The translations under genes and the position numbers were made by a program. 64,000 nt of DNA from Pseudoalteromonas sp. (GTDB lineage: Bacteria > Pseudomonadota > Gammaproteobacteria > Enterobacterales > Alteromonadaceae). Below are positions 1 through 8,364 of the stretch, in pieces (position 1 is the stretch's first letter; every line of letters starts with the position of its first letter). The notes below the pieces were generated by a model. It saw only the letters and a program-made list of their open reading frames with translations. It searched no databases and was not told the DNA's origin. The DNA lies in contig NZ_JAGYIU010000001.1 of the NCBI RefSeq assembly GCF_018402495.1, positions 1,054,001-1,118,000 of the forward strand. Reading direction: 5' to 3'.

Positions 1-270
1 AGTAACTGAACCACCAAAAAGCTTAATCCACAAAGAGAAGCGAATGAGAAGTAAATGAGAAAACATAAACCAACATTTATTGTTTATGTTTATCACTCCC
101 TCTAAAAGCGCAGCGCCTCTTCGCCTCTTTGTGAACAATTAACTTTTATGGCCCTGCCCATCACGCAAGCAAGCTTCGCGTCTACAAAACAACCATAAAT
201 CTATATTTTGGGGTAGACGTAGAGCTTGCTCACGTGAAAAGCGCAGCTTTTAATTTTTACACGTGCAATG
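1..270. repeat. Intergenic region with dispersed repeat arms
   Basis: No gene is visible here. The stretch carries an A-rich arm (ACAAAGAGAAGCGAATGAG, about 31-50) and a T-rich arm (CTAAAAGCGC near 102, then CTCTTCGCCTCTTTGTG). Close copies of both arms recur in the gap at 17220-17330. The two arms are partly complementary, so the RNA could fold. This may be a small dispersed intergenic repeat; family membership is inference. Confidence 0.4.
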
Positions 271-1152
271 TTACTTTTTATGCAGTGCTTCTATGCGTGC
301 AAGTAAGCTTGACGTATCGTATCGACCGCCGCCAAGAGCTTGAACATCAGCATAATATTGATCAACCATGGCCGTCATTGGCAGCGTTGCACCGTTATTT
401 TTAGCTTCATCTAGGGCTATGCCTAAATCTTTACGCATCCAATCTACAGCAAAACCAAAGTCGTATTCGCCTGCCCACATTGTTTTGTAACGGTTTTCCA
501 TTTGCCATGAACCGGCCGCACCTTTAGAAATGGTTTCAATTACTTTTTCGCCATCAAGCCCAGCTTGTTTAGCAAAATGTAAACCCTCAGCTAAACCTTG
601 CACCACACCCGCAATACAAATTTGATTTACCATTTTACATAATTGCCCTGAGCCTACTTCACCTAAAAGCTGGCTAAAACGGCTAAATGCCGCCATAACA
701 GGTTGTGCTTTAGCAAATATCGCTTCGCTTCCACCTGCCATTACGGTTAATACTCCGTTTTCGGCACCAGCTTGACCGCCAGATACGGGGGCGTCTATAA
801 AATCAATACCTTGAACAGCCGCTTTTTCAGATACTTCACGCGCCACTTCAGCGGAGGTGGTGGTATGATCGATTAAAATTGCATTTTCGTGCATACCAGC
901 TAACACACCATCATCGCCGTATACCACTGAGCGCAAATCGTCGTCATTACCTACGCACATAAATACCATGTCGGCACCGCTGGCCGCTTCGCGTGGAGTC
1001 GATGCAAAGCGTCCGTTAAACTCTTCAACCCATTTTTGCGCTTTAGCTGGCGTACGGTTGTAAACACACACATTATGCCCCGCTTTTGCTAAATGCCCTG
1101 CCATGGGATAACCCATTACGCCTAAACCTATAAATGCAATTTCAACTGACAT
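271..1152 (-). CDS. NAD(P)-dependent beta-hydroxyacid dehydrogenase (3-hydroxyisobutyrate dehydrogenase / tartronate semialdehyde reductase family)
   Basis: This 293-residue cytosolic oxidoreductase is full length for its family. The N-terminal Rossmann fold shows the dinucleotide motif GLGVMGYPMAGHL at residues 9-21. The substrate-binding motif DAPVSGGQAGAENG lies near residue 120, and the catalytic-lysine region GQLCKMVNQ near residue 170. The all-helical C-terminal dimer domain follows. Enzymes of this family oxidise or reduce small beta-hydroxyacids (3-hydroxyisobutyrate, glycerate, 4-hydroxybutyrate) with NAD(P); the substrate cannot be fixed from the sequence. It is divergent from the glutathione peroxidase-like gene at 1273, with about 120 bp between them that must hold both promoters. 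The family is certain; the substrate is open. Confidence 0.9.
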   Translation of the reverse strand: MSVEIAFIGLGVMGYPMAGHLAKAGHNVCVYNRTPAKAQKWVEEFNGRFASTPREAASGADMVFMCVGNDDDLRSVVYGDDGVLAGMHENAILIDHTTTSAEVAREVSEKAAVQGIDFIDAPVSGGQAGAENGVLTVMAGGSEAIFAKAQPVMAAFSRFSQLLGEVGSGQLCKMVNQICIAGVVQGLAEGLHFAKQAGLDGEKVIETISKGAAGSWQMENRYKTMWAGEYDFGFAVDWMRKDLGIALDEAKNNGATLPMTAMVDQYYADVQALGGGRYDTSSLLARIEALHKK

Positions 1153-1272
1153 AAAAATGACCTAATAAAATGATAACGTACAAAATCAAACACGATTATG
1201 TCAATCGATGAATAAAAAAGCGAATTAAAATCTTTTAAAATTTCCTTTATAAGGGAATTAAGTAGGTAACCT

Positions 1273-1815
1273 ATGGATAGTATTTATCAATTTAACGCAC
1301 CACTTTGTAATAACAATAATTTTCCTTTGAGCCAGTTAAAAGGAAAAACGGTTCTTATTGTTAACACAGCAAGCAAATGTCATTTTTCTGCGCAATTATG
1401 CGCGCTTGAAAAGCTATATCAACAATACAAAATCGATGGTTTTACTATTTTAGCTTTTCCCTGTAATCAGTTTGATAAAAACGAACCATTAGAGGGAATG
1501 GCCATTAAAGACTACTATCAAAAACATTTTTCAATTAATTTTGAGGTGTTTAACAAGGTTATGGTAAATGGCCCCGATACACACCCACTGTTTAGTTATT
1601 TAAAGTCTCATACACGGGGTATTGCACAAAACCGAGCAATAAAGTGGAATTTCACCAAGTTTTTAGTAAATGCACAAGGACAGCTTGTTGCGCGCTATGC
1701 ACCACGCACTAAACCTGAATCATTACATAATGTAATAAGAAGCTGTATTGAGTCAACGGCCACTACAAAAACACCTACGTCTGGCTTTAGCTCCGGTACA
1801 TCAATGGTAAAATAA
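1273..1815 (+). CDS. Glutathione peroxidase family protein (divergent)
   Basis: The 180-residue protein has the thioredoxin-like GPx fold. Visible landmarks are NTASKCHFSAQ around residues 31-41, with a cysteine in the peroxidatic position, FPCNQF near residue 62, and WNFTKF near 125. These are the Cys, Gln and Trp/Asn catalytic positions of the family, which reduces hydroperoxides using thioredoxin or glutathione. The first motif departs from the usual ASKCGFTPQ, and the C-terminus carries a low-complexity Ser/Thr tail after residue 155. It has no signal peptide, so it is probably cytosolic. It lies 84 bp upstream of ldhA on the same strand. Family assignment is firm; electron donor unknown. 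Confidence 0.85.
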   Translation: MDSIYQFNAPLCNNNNFPLSQLKGKTVLIVNTASKCHFSAQLCALEKLYQQYKIDGFTILAFPCNQFDKNEPLEGMAIKDYYQKHFSINFEVFNKVMVNGPDTHPLFSYLKSHTRGIAQNRAIKWNFTKFLVNAQGQLVARYAPRTKPESLHNVIRSCIESTATTKTPTSGFSSGTSMVK

Positions 1816-1899
1816 AGCTGTAAAATAATAACAACAGTGAAGCATCTGTAGTAAGAATAGTTTATGGTAATAAAATGATTAATTAATTGGAGCCTGTGA

Positions 1900-2880
1900 A
1901 TGAACATTGCTTTTTTTAGTGCTCAAAAATATGAGCGCTCTTTTTTTGAGCAAAGCTTAAATGGCTATTCTAGTATCACTATTACTTATTTTGAGCAAAG
2001 TTTATCGGCGCACACAGCAATATTAGCTAAAAACTTTGACGCTGTGTGCGTATTTGTAAACGATACAGTAGATAAAGCGGTAATTGAGCAACTTGCCACA
2101 TTGGGTGTTAGCGCTATTTTATTACGCTGTGCGGGGTTTAATAACGTTGATTTGCCCGTTGCCAAACAGCATAACCTAAGCGTATTACGCGTACCTGCTT
2201 ACAGCCCTGAAGCAGTAGCTGAACATTGTGTTGCCCTTATGCTTACCCTCAGCCGTAAAACACACAAAGCTTATAACCGCGTACGCGAAGACAACTTTGA
2301 TTTAAATGGCTTACTCGGGTTTAACTTACATAACAAGACCATAGGTATTATAGGCTGCGGTAAAATAGGCTTGGCACTGTGTAACATTTTAAATGGTTTT
2401 GGCGCTAACATTTTAGTGTGCGACCCTTACGCAAAACCAGGCAATTACACTATTACCGATTTAAATACCCTACTTGCCCAAAGCGATATAATTTCACTGC
2501 ACTGCCCACTGAGCGAAGACACGCATCATTTAATCGATGATGCCGCATTTGATGAAATGAAACCTGGGGTAATGCTCATTAATACTTCTCGCGGTGCATT
2601 AGTAGACAGCCAAGCCTGCATTAGGGCGCTCAAATCACAAAAACTGGGGTATTTAGGGCTTGATGTGTACGAACAAGAGTCTGAGTTGTTTTTTAAAAAC
2701 CTCAGTGACGAAATAAATCAAGACGATATATTCTCCCGTTTAGTGAGCTTTAGAAACGTGTTAATAACAGGTCATCAAGGCTTTTTTACTCAAGAAGCCT
2801 TAACCGAAATCGCTAATATAACATTACAAAATGCAAATGAGCTTGCTCAAGGGCAAACGCTAACTAATCAAGTCATCTAA
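1900..2880 (+). CDS. ldhA: D-lactate dehydrogenase (fermentative, NAD-dependent)
   Basis: This 326-residue D-2-hydroxyacid dehydrogenase matches E. coli LdhA in length and in landmark segments: LRCAGFNNVDL near residue 74, PAYSPEAVAEH near 103, NAD motif GIIGCGKIG near 149, NTSRGALVD with the catalytic Arg near 228, and ITGHQGFFTQEAL with the catalytic His near 290. It reduces pyruvate to D-lactate, regenerating NAD+ under oxygen limitation. The ATG follows GGAGCC about 8 nt upstream. A strong bidirectional hairpin follows the stop. LdhA is separated from other 2-hydroxyacid dehydrogenases by the GFNNVDL and GHQGF segments. Confidence 0.88.
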   Translation: MNIAFFSAQKYERSFFEQSLNGYSSITITYFEQSLSAHTAILAKNFDAVCVFVNDTVDKAVIEQLATLGVSAILLRCAGFNNVDLPVAKQHNLSVLRVPAYSPEAVAEHCVALMLTLSRKTHKAYNRVREDNFDLNGLLGFNLHNKTIGIIGCGKIGLALCNILNGFGANILVCDPYAKPGNYTITDLNTLLAQSDIISLHCPLSEDTHHLIDDAAFDEMKPGVMLINTSRGALVDSQACIRALKSQKLGYLGLDVYEQESELFFKNLSDEINQDDIFSRLVSFRNVLITGHQGFFTQEALTEIANITLQNANELAQGQTLTNQVI

Positions 2881-2885
2881 AATGT

Positions 2886-2927
2886 AAAAAGCGAACTTTG
2901 AGGTGACCCTCAATAGTTCGCTTTTTA
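2886..2927. terminator. Bidirectional terminator between ldhA and the NSS transporter
   Basis: Long stem AAAAAGCGAAC / GTTCGCTTTTT with a second inner stem TTGAGG/CCTCAA. A T-run is present on both strands, as expected between convergent genes. Confidence 0.75.
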
Positions 2928-2958
2928 GAACTACATTTTTAATTAACTTTTAAAGGTT

Positions 2959-4281
2959 TTAACCAAACGCTACATTTGCAAATACTAAGGTCATTAGCAC
3001 TGGGCAAACAAAACGAATATATTGTGCAAACCAATAGTGCGGTCCACTACTTGCCCTGTGGAGTTTATTACCACGTTGCCATAGCCAGCCTACGGTTATA
3101 AAGTAAAACAGCCCCATTAACGGCAATTGGTATTGGGTAAATACCATAATCACTAAACCAAATAACCAATCAAAGTTTAAAATAATGATACTGGCACAAA
3201 TAAGCACAACAGCACTGACTGCCCAAGTTGCTTTGGTTCTATCCACACTGTGGTTTTCAACCAAAAATGCCACAGGGATCTCGGTTGAAGAAATAGTCGA
3301 GGTAACTGAAGCTATCGACATCAATACAAAAAATAATAAGCCAACCAATAAACCAATTTCACCCATAGTGCCAAATAGCTCAGGTAATATGGCAAAAATA
3401 AGTTGCCCCTCACCAATTAGTTTACCGCTACTAAATACTTCAACGCCATTGTACTGGGCAACATAAATAGCCGGAATTATTAATAAACCGGCTAAAAAAG
3501 CCACACTTGTATCTAATAAAGCAACACTTGCGGTTAATTTTGGTAAGTTAGCGCCGGGTTTTAAGTACGAGCCGTAAATCATCATACAGCCTACCCCAAG
3601 CGACAACGAAAAGAACGCCTGCCCCATTGCGGCAATAATTAAATCAGGGTCGAGTATTTTGCTAAAGTCAGGCACTAAATAGGCAGCAAACCCTTCGCTT
3701 GCGCCATCTAACGTTGCAATATAAATAATAAGCCCAACAAGGAGAACAAGTAAAAGCGGCATTAAACGGCGTGACCAAGTTTCTATTCCCGACTTCACCC
3801 CTTTTAAAATAATACTGGCGGTTAAAATAAGCATAAGCGGCGTAAAAATAAAATTACGTAACATAGAATCGCTATGTAAAAAATTACTCAAGCTATACAT
3901 GCCAAAAAAGCTACTTATAGGCTCTATGGCGTATGACAGCATCCAACCGGCCACAATAGAGTAAAAACTTAACATAACGATGGCACCGGCAAGGCCAATA
4001 TAGCCTGCTGCGGCTCCCACTTTAGGCGCGTGATCTTGCCATGCTTGGCTTAGCGCTTTAACAGGGTTAGCTTGGGCTTTGTAACCTAAATACAGCTCGG
4101 TGTACAAAGCAGGTAACGCCAGCAAAAAAATAACGATAAAGTAAACCAGTAAAAATGCGCCGCCACCATGATTAGCAGCCTGCGTAGGAAAACCCCATAT
4201 ATTGCCTAACCCTACCGCAGCACCGGCTGCTGCCAATACAAAACCAAGTCGACTTTGAAAACCATCACGCACTTGTGCCAT
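2959..4281 (-). CDS. Sodium-dependent transporter, neurotransmitter:sodium symporter (SNF) family
   Basis: This 440-residue inner-membrane protein has 11-12 hydrophobic segments, the usual size of bacterial NSS transporters of the LeuT fold. TM1 carries AAAGAAVGLGNIWGFP (about residues 17-32), the unwound Na+/substrate-binding helix. Most family members, including LeuT, have an arginine before the FP that forms part of the extracellular gate; here it is glycine. Such proteins import amino acids or related amines with Na+. The substrate is not predictable. The gene stands alone, with its terminator shared with ldhA. Confidence 0.88.
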   Translation of the reverse strand: MAQVRDGFQSRLGFVLAAAGAAVGLGNIWGFPTQAANHGGGAFLLVYFIVIFLLALPALYTELYLGYKAQANPVKALSQAWQDHAPKVGAAAGYIGLAGAIVMLSFYSIVAGWMLSYAIEPISSFFGMYSLSNFLHSDSMLRNFIFTPLMLILTASIILKGVKSGIETWSRRLMPLLLVLLVGLIIYIATLDGASEGFAAYLVPDFSKILDPDLIIAAMGQAFFSLSLGVGCMMIYGSYLKPGANLPKLTASVALLDTSVAFLAGLLIIPAIYVAQYNGVEVFSSGKLIGEGQLIFAILPELFGTMGEIGLLVGLLFFVLMSIASVTSTISSTEIPVAFLVENHSVDRTKATWAVSAVVLICASIIILNFDWLFGLVIMVFTQYQLPLMGLFYFITVGWLWQRGNKLHRASSGPHYWFAQYIRFVCPVLMTLVFANVAFG

Positions 4282-4444
4282 ACACCTACAAATCTGTTAT
4301 TATTTTAACGAATGCGAATTAAACCATATTTAAGCGCGACTGAGTAATAAAAATGTACTTAGCGCCCACAACAACTAACAACCGCTCACAAACTATCCAG
4401 CTTAGGGTAATAAATATGTAATCGGTCGTCATTTATAACGAGCA

Positions 4445-5206
4445 ATGATGAGTTCAACTTACTTTGAAAACCAGCTAGCAGTCACGCCCGCTTTAGCAAA
4501 TAACAGCCATTGCATTGCGTTGCTTAACGCTACCTCCCTCAATGTCAGCAAATTTGATTTACCCCGCTATTTAAGCCCTTTTGAGCTCAATGTTATTAAT
4601 CGGCGTAAAACCCCACAGGCTAAACAAGAATATTTAGCCACACGTTTAGTGCTTAAATATCTAGTAAAAACCGTTTTAACTGGGTATGCCTGCGTAAAAC
4701 TGTGTGATATTAGTTCTGAATTTAACTCTAATAACAATAAATTAGAGTTACATATTAAAAATACGACAGAGGTGATCAGTTGCTGTGTTTCTCATTCTCA
4801 TGGTTTTATAGGTGCAGCGTTAAATGTGGCAGCCACTCCATTTGGTTTTGATATTGAAAAAGTGAGTTTAAAGCGCCCTTTTAATAAACTCGCTAAACAC
4901 TTTTACCACCCAGCCGAAGTGAGCTTAATAACCAATACAGATAACATAACAACCCAAGCACAGCATTTTTTTAGGATTTGGACCTTAAAAGAAGCGCTGG
5001 CTAAAGCCACCAGCCGCCCTATTGCTCAGCTATTAAGCCCTAATGTGTTTAACGAGCTTAATAACGCCCAGTTCACAGCCTGCAGCAATACCGTGATTGG
5101 AGCACATAACGAAATGTTTGATATTAGCGTTGTGGCAAAAAAAAGCACCGACTGGCGGTGCTCAATCATGACTATTAACGATTTACGCAGCGCAATCACT
5201 TTCTAA
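4445..5206 (+). CDS. 4'-phosphopantetheinyl transferase superfamily protein (Sfp type)
   Basis: The 253-residue protein has the two magnesium/CoA-binding signatures of Sfp-type transferases: FGFDIEK near residue 137, with the metal-binding Asp and Glu, and WTLKEALAKA near 177. These enzymes move the phosphopantetheine arm of CoA to a serine of acyl or peptidyl carrier proteins. No polyketide, NRPS or polyunsaturated fatty acid synthase gene lies in this window, so its partner is elsewhere. The 3' end overlaps the 3' end of lysC by 24 bp in convergent orientation. The ribosome binding site before the tandem ATGATG is weak. The family is clear; the partner is unknown. Confidence 0.85.
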   Translation: MMSSTYFENQLAVTPALANNSHCIALLNATSLNVSKFDLPRYLSPFELNVINRRKTPQAKQEYLATRLVLKYLVKTVLTGYACVKLCDISSEFNSNNNKLELHIKNTTEVISCCVSHSHGFIGAALNVAATPFGFDIEKVSLKRPFNKLAKHFYHPAEVSLITNTDNITTQAQHFFRIWTLKEALAKATSRPIAQLLSPNVFNELNNAQFTACSNTVIGAHNEMFDISVVAKKSTDWRCSIMTINDLRSAITF

Positions 5207-6574
5207 TAATCGGCTATGAATCGCTTGAACCACTGCATCAGACTCGCTTTGCTCAACTAAAAAGCACAAGTTATGTTTACTTGCACCATGGCAAATGAGT
5301 CGAATATTAAAGTCACTTAATACTTTCATTAAATTCATTTCATGTTGGCGCAAAACAATTTCAGAGCCAATTAACGCTACCAGCGTTAAATTGTTTTCAA
5401 CCGATACATGGCAAAATTCAGCGAGTTTATCCAAGCACTCTTGATCTAGCTCTGGGCGTGATGCATTAGGCGCATTATCAAGGGTAATTGCTACACTAAT
5501 TTCAGAGGTGGTGACCAAATCTACCGAAATATTACACTCACTTAAAATGGTAAATATACGGGCTAAAAAGCCACTGGCTAACAGCATTTCTGGGCTTTTA
5601 AGCGTTAACAATATTTGGTTTTTACGTTGCGTTACCGCACGAATTCCAGGTAGCTGCGATTTTTCACGTTCAATCCAGGTACCACCAAGTTCTGGTTCTC
5701 GGCTAGAGCCAACAAATACACTAATGTGGCTACGACTGGCTGGCAAAATAGTCGCCGGATGCAGCACTTTTGCGCCAAAAGTCGCCATTTCAGCCGCTTC
5801 GTCAAAACTTAAACGGGCAATAGGTGTGGCTTTTACACACAAACGAGGATCGGTGCTAAAAATACCCACTACGTCCGTCCAAATATGTACACTTTTAGCG
5901 TTAATAGCCTCCGCAAGAAGCGCAGCGCTATAATCAGATCCTCCGCGACCAAGTGTGGTCGTCACATTATTTGCATCGCACCCAATAAAACCCTGAGTAA
6001 CAATAACACTATCATCAAGCAGTGGAATTAAATGGGTTTTAGCAGCTTGCGCTGTGGCGGCCACATTAGGTGTTGCTTTACCAAATTGACTATCGGTTTT
6101 AAGTACGTGGCGCACATCAAAACGCTGTGCATTTAAGCCTTTCAGGCGTAATACTTGGGTAAATAAATACGACGATAAACGCTCGCCAAAGCTAAGTAGC
6201 TCATCGAACTGCTGCTCAGTATTGAGTATTTGTGCCGCCAAGGTTTGCAGTTCATCCAGTGTTTGATTAAAGCCAAGGGCTAAATCATCGTCGAGTGTCA
6301 AATCATTTAAAATAGCCTGCTGAATGGCAAGTACGCCATCAATATGCTGTTGACGTTCGGCTGCAGTAATATCGGCTTTGCAAAGTGCCACTAAGTGATT
6401 AGTCACTCCAGCACTGGCGCTTACTGCAACAATACGTACATTTTTATCGTTTACGATAATTTCGCTACAACGGCTCATAGCCTTAAAATTAGCCACGCTG
6501 GTGCCACCAAATTTGGCAACAATGTAATCTGATTTAGTGCTCTGTGAACTTTGTGGCACTGGTTGGGTAGTCAT
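5183..6574 (-). CDS. lysC: Lysine-sensitive aspartate kinase III
   Basis: This enzyme phosphorylates L-aspartate, the first step of the lysine, threonine and methionine pathway. The kinase domain starts with VAKFGGTSVANF near residue 21, with TLGRGGSDYSAALLA about 200 residues later. The C-terminal half has two ACT regulatory domains (from about residue 305), as in lysine-inhibited LysC; no homoserine dehydrogenase domain is fused. I place the start at the ATG at 6574, preceded by AAAGGAG. The reading frame stays open 43 codons further upstream, but that stretch lies in the riboswitch leader and is not coding. It is controlled by the lysine riboswitch directly upstream. Confidence 0.92.
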   Translation of the reverse strand: MTTQPVPQSSQSTKSDYIVAKFGGTSVANFKAMSRCSEIIVNDKNVRIVAVSASAGVTNHLVALCKADITAAERQQHIDGVLAIQQAILNDLTLDDDLALGFNQTLDELQTLAAQILNTEQQFDELLSFGERLSSYLFTQVLRLKGLNAQRFDVRHVLKTDSQFGKATPNVAATAQAAKTHLIPLLDDSVIVTQGFIGCDANNVTTTLGRGGSDYSAALLAEAINAKSVHIWTDVVGIFSTDPRLCVKATPIARLSFDEAAEMATFGAKVLHPATILPASRSHISVFVGSSREPELGGTWIEREKSQLPGIRAVTQRKNQILLTLKSPEMLLASGFLARIFTILSECNISVDLVTTSEISVAITLDNAPNASRPELDQECLDKLAEFCHVSVENNLTLVALIGSEIVLRQHEMNLMKVLSDFNIRLICHGASKHNLCFLVEQSESDAVVQAIHSRLLESDCAA

Positions 6575-6647
6575 TTCGTCTCCTTTGGCGGCATTCAAAC
6601 CGCAATAAAACAAGAAGAACTTGGCAGGAAATAAAGATAAGAAAAAT

Positions 6648-6822
6648 CTACTGCCAGAAGCTCTCCACCTAAATTGGTGACAGTTTTGAGGATTCAGCCC
6701 CATAAACCGAAAAATAATGAAAACGACCCATTATCTTCCTCGGCGAGTACTTCCCTCCTTAATGGTCAAAGGCTGTCGTTGCCTCACATTAAGTACCTAA
6801 GTATCGCACCTCTTCTGAATGG
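6648..6822 (-). promoter_or_regulatory. Lysine riboswitch (L box) in the lysC leader
   Basis: Read on the minus strand, the leader shows the conserved blocks of the lysine aptamer in order: CAGAAGAGGTGCG, GGAGGGAAGTACTCGCCGAGG, GGGGCTGAATCC, AACTGTCACC and GTGGAGAGCTTCTG. CAGAAG at the 5' end pairs with CTTCTG at the 3' end to form P1. After the aptamer, TGGCAG can pair with CTGCCA instead of supporting P1. A GCGGT/GCCGC hairpin then sits against the AAAGGAG ribosome binding site. No T-run follows, which suggests control of translation initiation rather than termination. The aptamer is very likely; the switching mechanism is inferred. Confidence 0.93.
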
Positions 6823-6840
6823 TTTATTAACCTGTGGCTA

Positions 6841-6869
6841 ATAAAACAAAACCGCACTAAAAGTGCGGC
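6841..6869 (-). terminator. Terminator after nhaD
   Basis: On the minus strand, stem CCGCAC/GTGCGG with loop TTTTA is followed by TTTTGTTTTAT. It lies 52 bp past the nhaD stop and just before the lysC leader, separating the two transcripts. Confidence 0.75.
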
Positions 6870-6920
6870 TTTGAAAGTTATCGTTTAGACGTCTAGCTGT
6901 CAAGTCGTTTTACTCTAAAA

Positions 6921-8168
6921 TCAAATAAAACTTCCCATATAATAGGCACCCGCATAGCCAAAGGTATAACACACTAATAAATAGAGCGATAAGCGAAAGT
7001 AACTTGTAAACGTTAACGCTTTCACTTTACTCATAGCAATAATACCAGCCGCAGAACCAATAATGAGCATAGAGCCACCTACACCGGTTGCATAAGTAAA
7101 CGACAGCCAATGCTGTTGACTCATTACAATATCGGCTTTTAATAACGCTGCCGTTAGTGGCACGTTATCAACACCTGCAGATAAAATACCCATTAAGTAG
7201 TTTGCATACTCGGGTGCCATTACCGTATACAAATTAGTAAATTGGCTCAGTACACCTACTTCTTTCAATGCACCAACAAGTAATAATACACCAACAAAAA
7301 ACAATAAGGTGTCGTACTCTATGTCACGTATAAAATCGATCATATCTTTGTTGATGTCTTTTTTGCGCATTAAAAATTGCGCCACTAAAAACATAATAGA
7401 TAGACCCAATAAAAAAGTAAGTAATGGCGGCACACTGTATAAAACACTTAAAGTAAGCGTCGCAATAACCGTAGAGAAGAAAATAACAGCAATAGTAATA
7501 TCGGTTTTTTCAATGCGTTTAAATTGCGTTTTTTTGAACTCAAGCTGCTTATTCATACCAATTGATAACAAGGTAGCGAGTAACAATACACTTAATAATG
7601 AAGGTATAATTAATAGCAACAAGTGACTAATGGTCACTTTACCATCAAGGAAAATCATTAAAGTAGTTACATCACCCGTGATGAGCGATACCCCACCGGA
7701 ATTCACTGCAAATACAATCAGCGTGGCATACTTAACTAGTTTTTTAGCTTCAAGCTTCAATGACATAATCACTGCCAGTGATATCAGCGTGGCTGTCACG
7801 TTGTCGGAAATAGATGAAAATAAAAATGCAAAACCACCCACTAAAAACATCAGCTTTCGCTCACTAATGCTTGTTGGCATCACCCGATTCACAACATTTT
7901 CGATGAGTCCTTTCGAGTTTAAATAGGCAACAAAGGTCATTGCGGCCATTAAAAACAGCCATAAAGAAGCAATTTCTAAAATATTGTGATTAAGGAGAGT
8001 TTGAATCGTTTCAGGGCTTTGCCCATTAAGAGGAAAAATAAAGGAGATAATCCAGCAAAGTGTACCAAAAAACAACGTCGTTTTGGCTTTGTTAACATGA
8101 ATCACATCCTCAATAACGATAAGCAAAAATGCAATCGCTATCAGCGTCAGGATAATCGAAGAAACCAT
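6921..8168 (-). CDS. nhaD: NhaD-type sodium:proton antiporter
   Basis: About 415 residues with 11-13 hydrophobic segments and the ion-transporter fold of NhaD antiporters, which export Na+ (or Li+) for H+ across the inner membrane and suit marine or alkaline habitats. Family landmarks visible are FLFSSISDNVTATLISL near residue 115, AVNSGGVSLITGDVTTLM near 155, and GILSAGVDNVPLTAALL near 330, which hold the conserved polar residues of the transport path. I choose the ATG at 8168 rather than the TTG four codons upstream because AAAGG sits about 12 nt before it, whereas it abuts the TTG. The gene is divergent from the Mks operon. Confidence 0.88.
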   Translation of the reverse strand: MVSSIILTLIAIAFLLIVIEDVIHVNKAKTTLFFGTLCWIISFIFPLNGQSPETIQTLLNHNILEIASLWLFLMAAMTFVAYLNSKGLIENVVNRVMPTSISERKLMFLVGGFAFLFSSISDNVTATLISLAVIMSLKLEAKKLVKYATLIVFAVNSGGVSLITGDVTTLMIFLDGKVTISHLLLLIIPSLLSVLLLATLLSIGMNKQLEFKKTQFKRIEKTDITIAVIFFSTVIATLTLSVLYSVPPLLTFLLGLSIMFLVAQFLMRKKDINKDMIDFIRDIEYDTLLFFVGVLLLVGALKEVGVLSQFTNLYTVMAPEYANYLMGILSAGVDNVPLTAALLKADIVMSQQHWLSFTYATGVGGSMLIIGSAAGIIAMSKVKALTFTSYFRLSLYLLVCYTFGYAGAYYMGSFI

Positions 8169-8364
8169 GATATTAAACAACCTTTGGGGTTAAGTAAAAA
8201 TTGAAACCATGTGAAAAATATACCCACAAACTCTACGTGCCTATATTTGGCGCGCATGCTATCACTAAGCGGGTGTAAAAACTATTATTAAATCGTCGCA
8301 AAAACGAATACCATATAAGCTCAAAAAATATAAAATAACCAATACTAGGATGTTGTAACGCCTT

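Noticed and set aside
6575..6703. N-terminal extension of lysC by 43 codons
   Set aside because: The stretch overlaps the lysine riboswitch and its expression platform; the ATG at 6574 has AAAGGAG and gives the normal aspartate kinase start.
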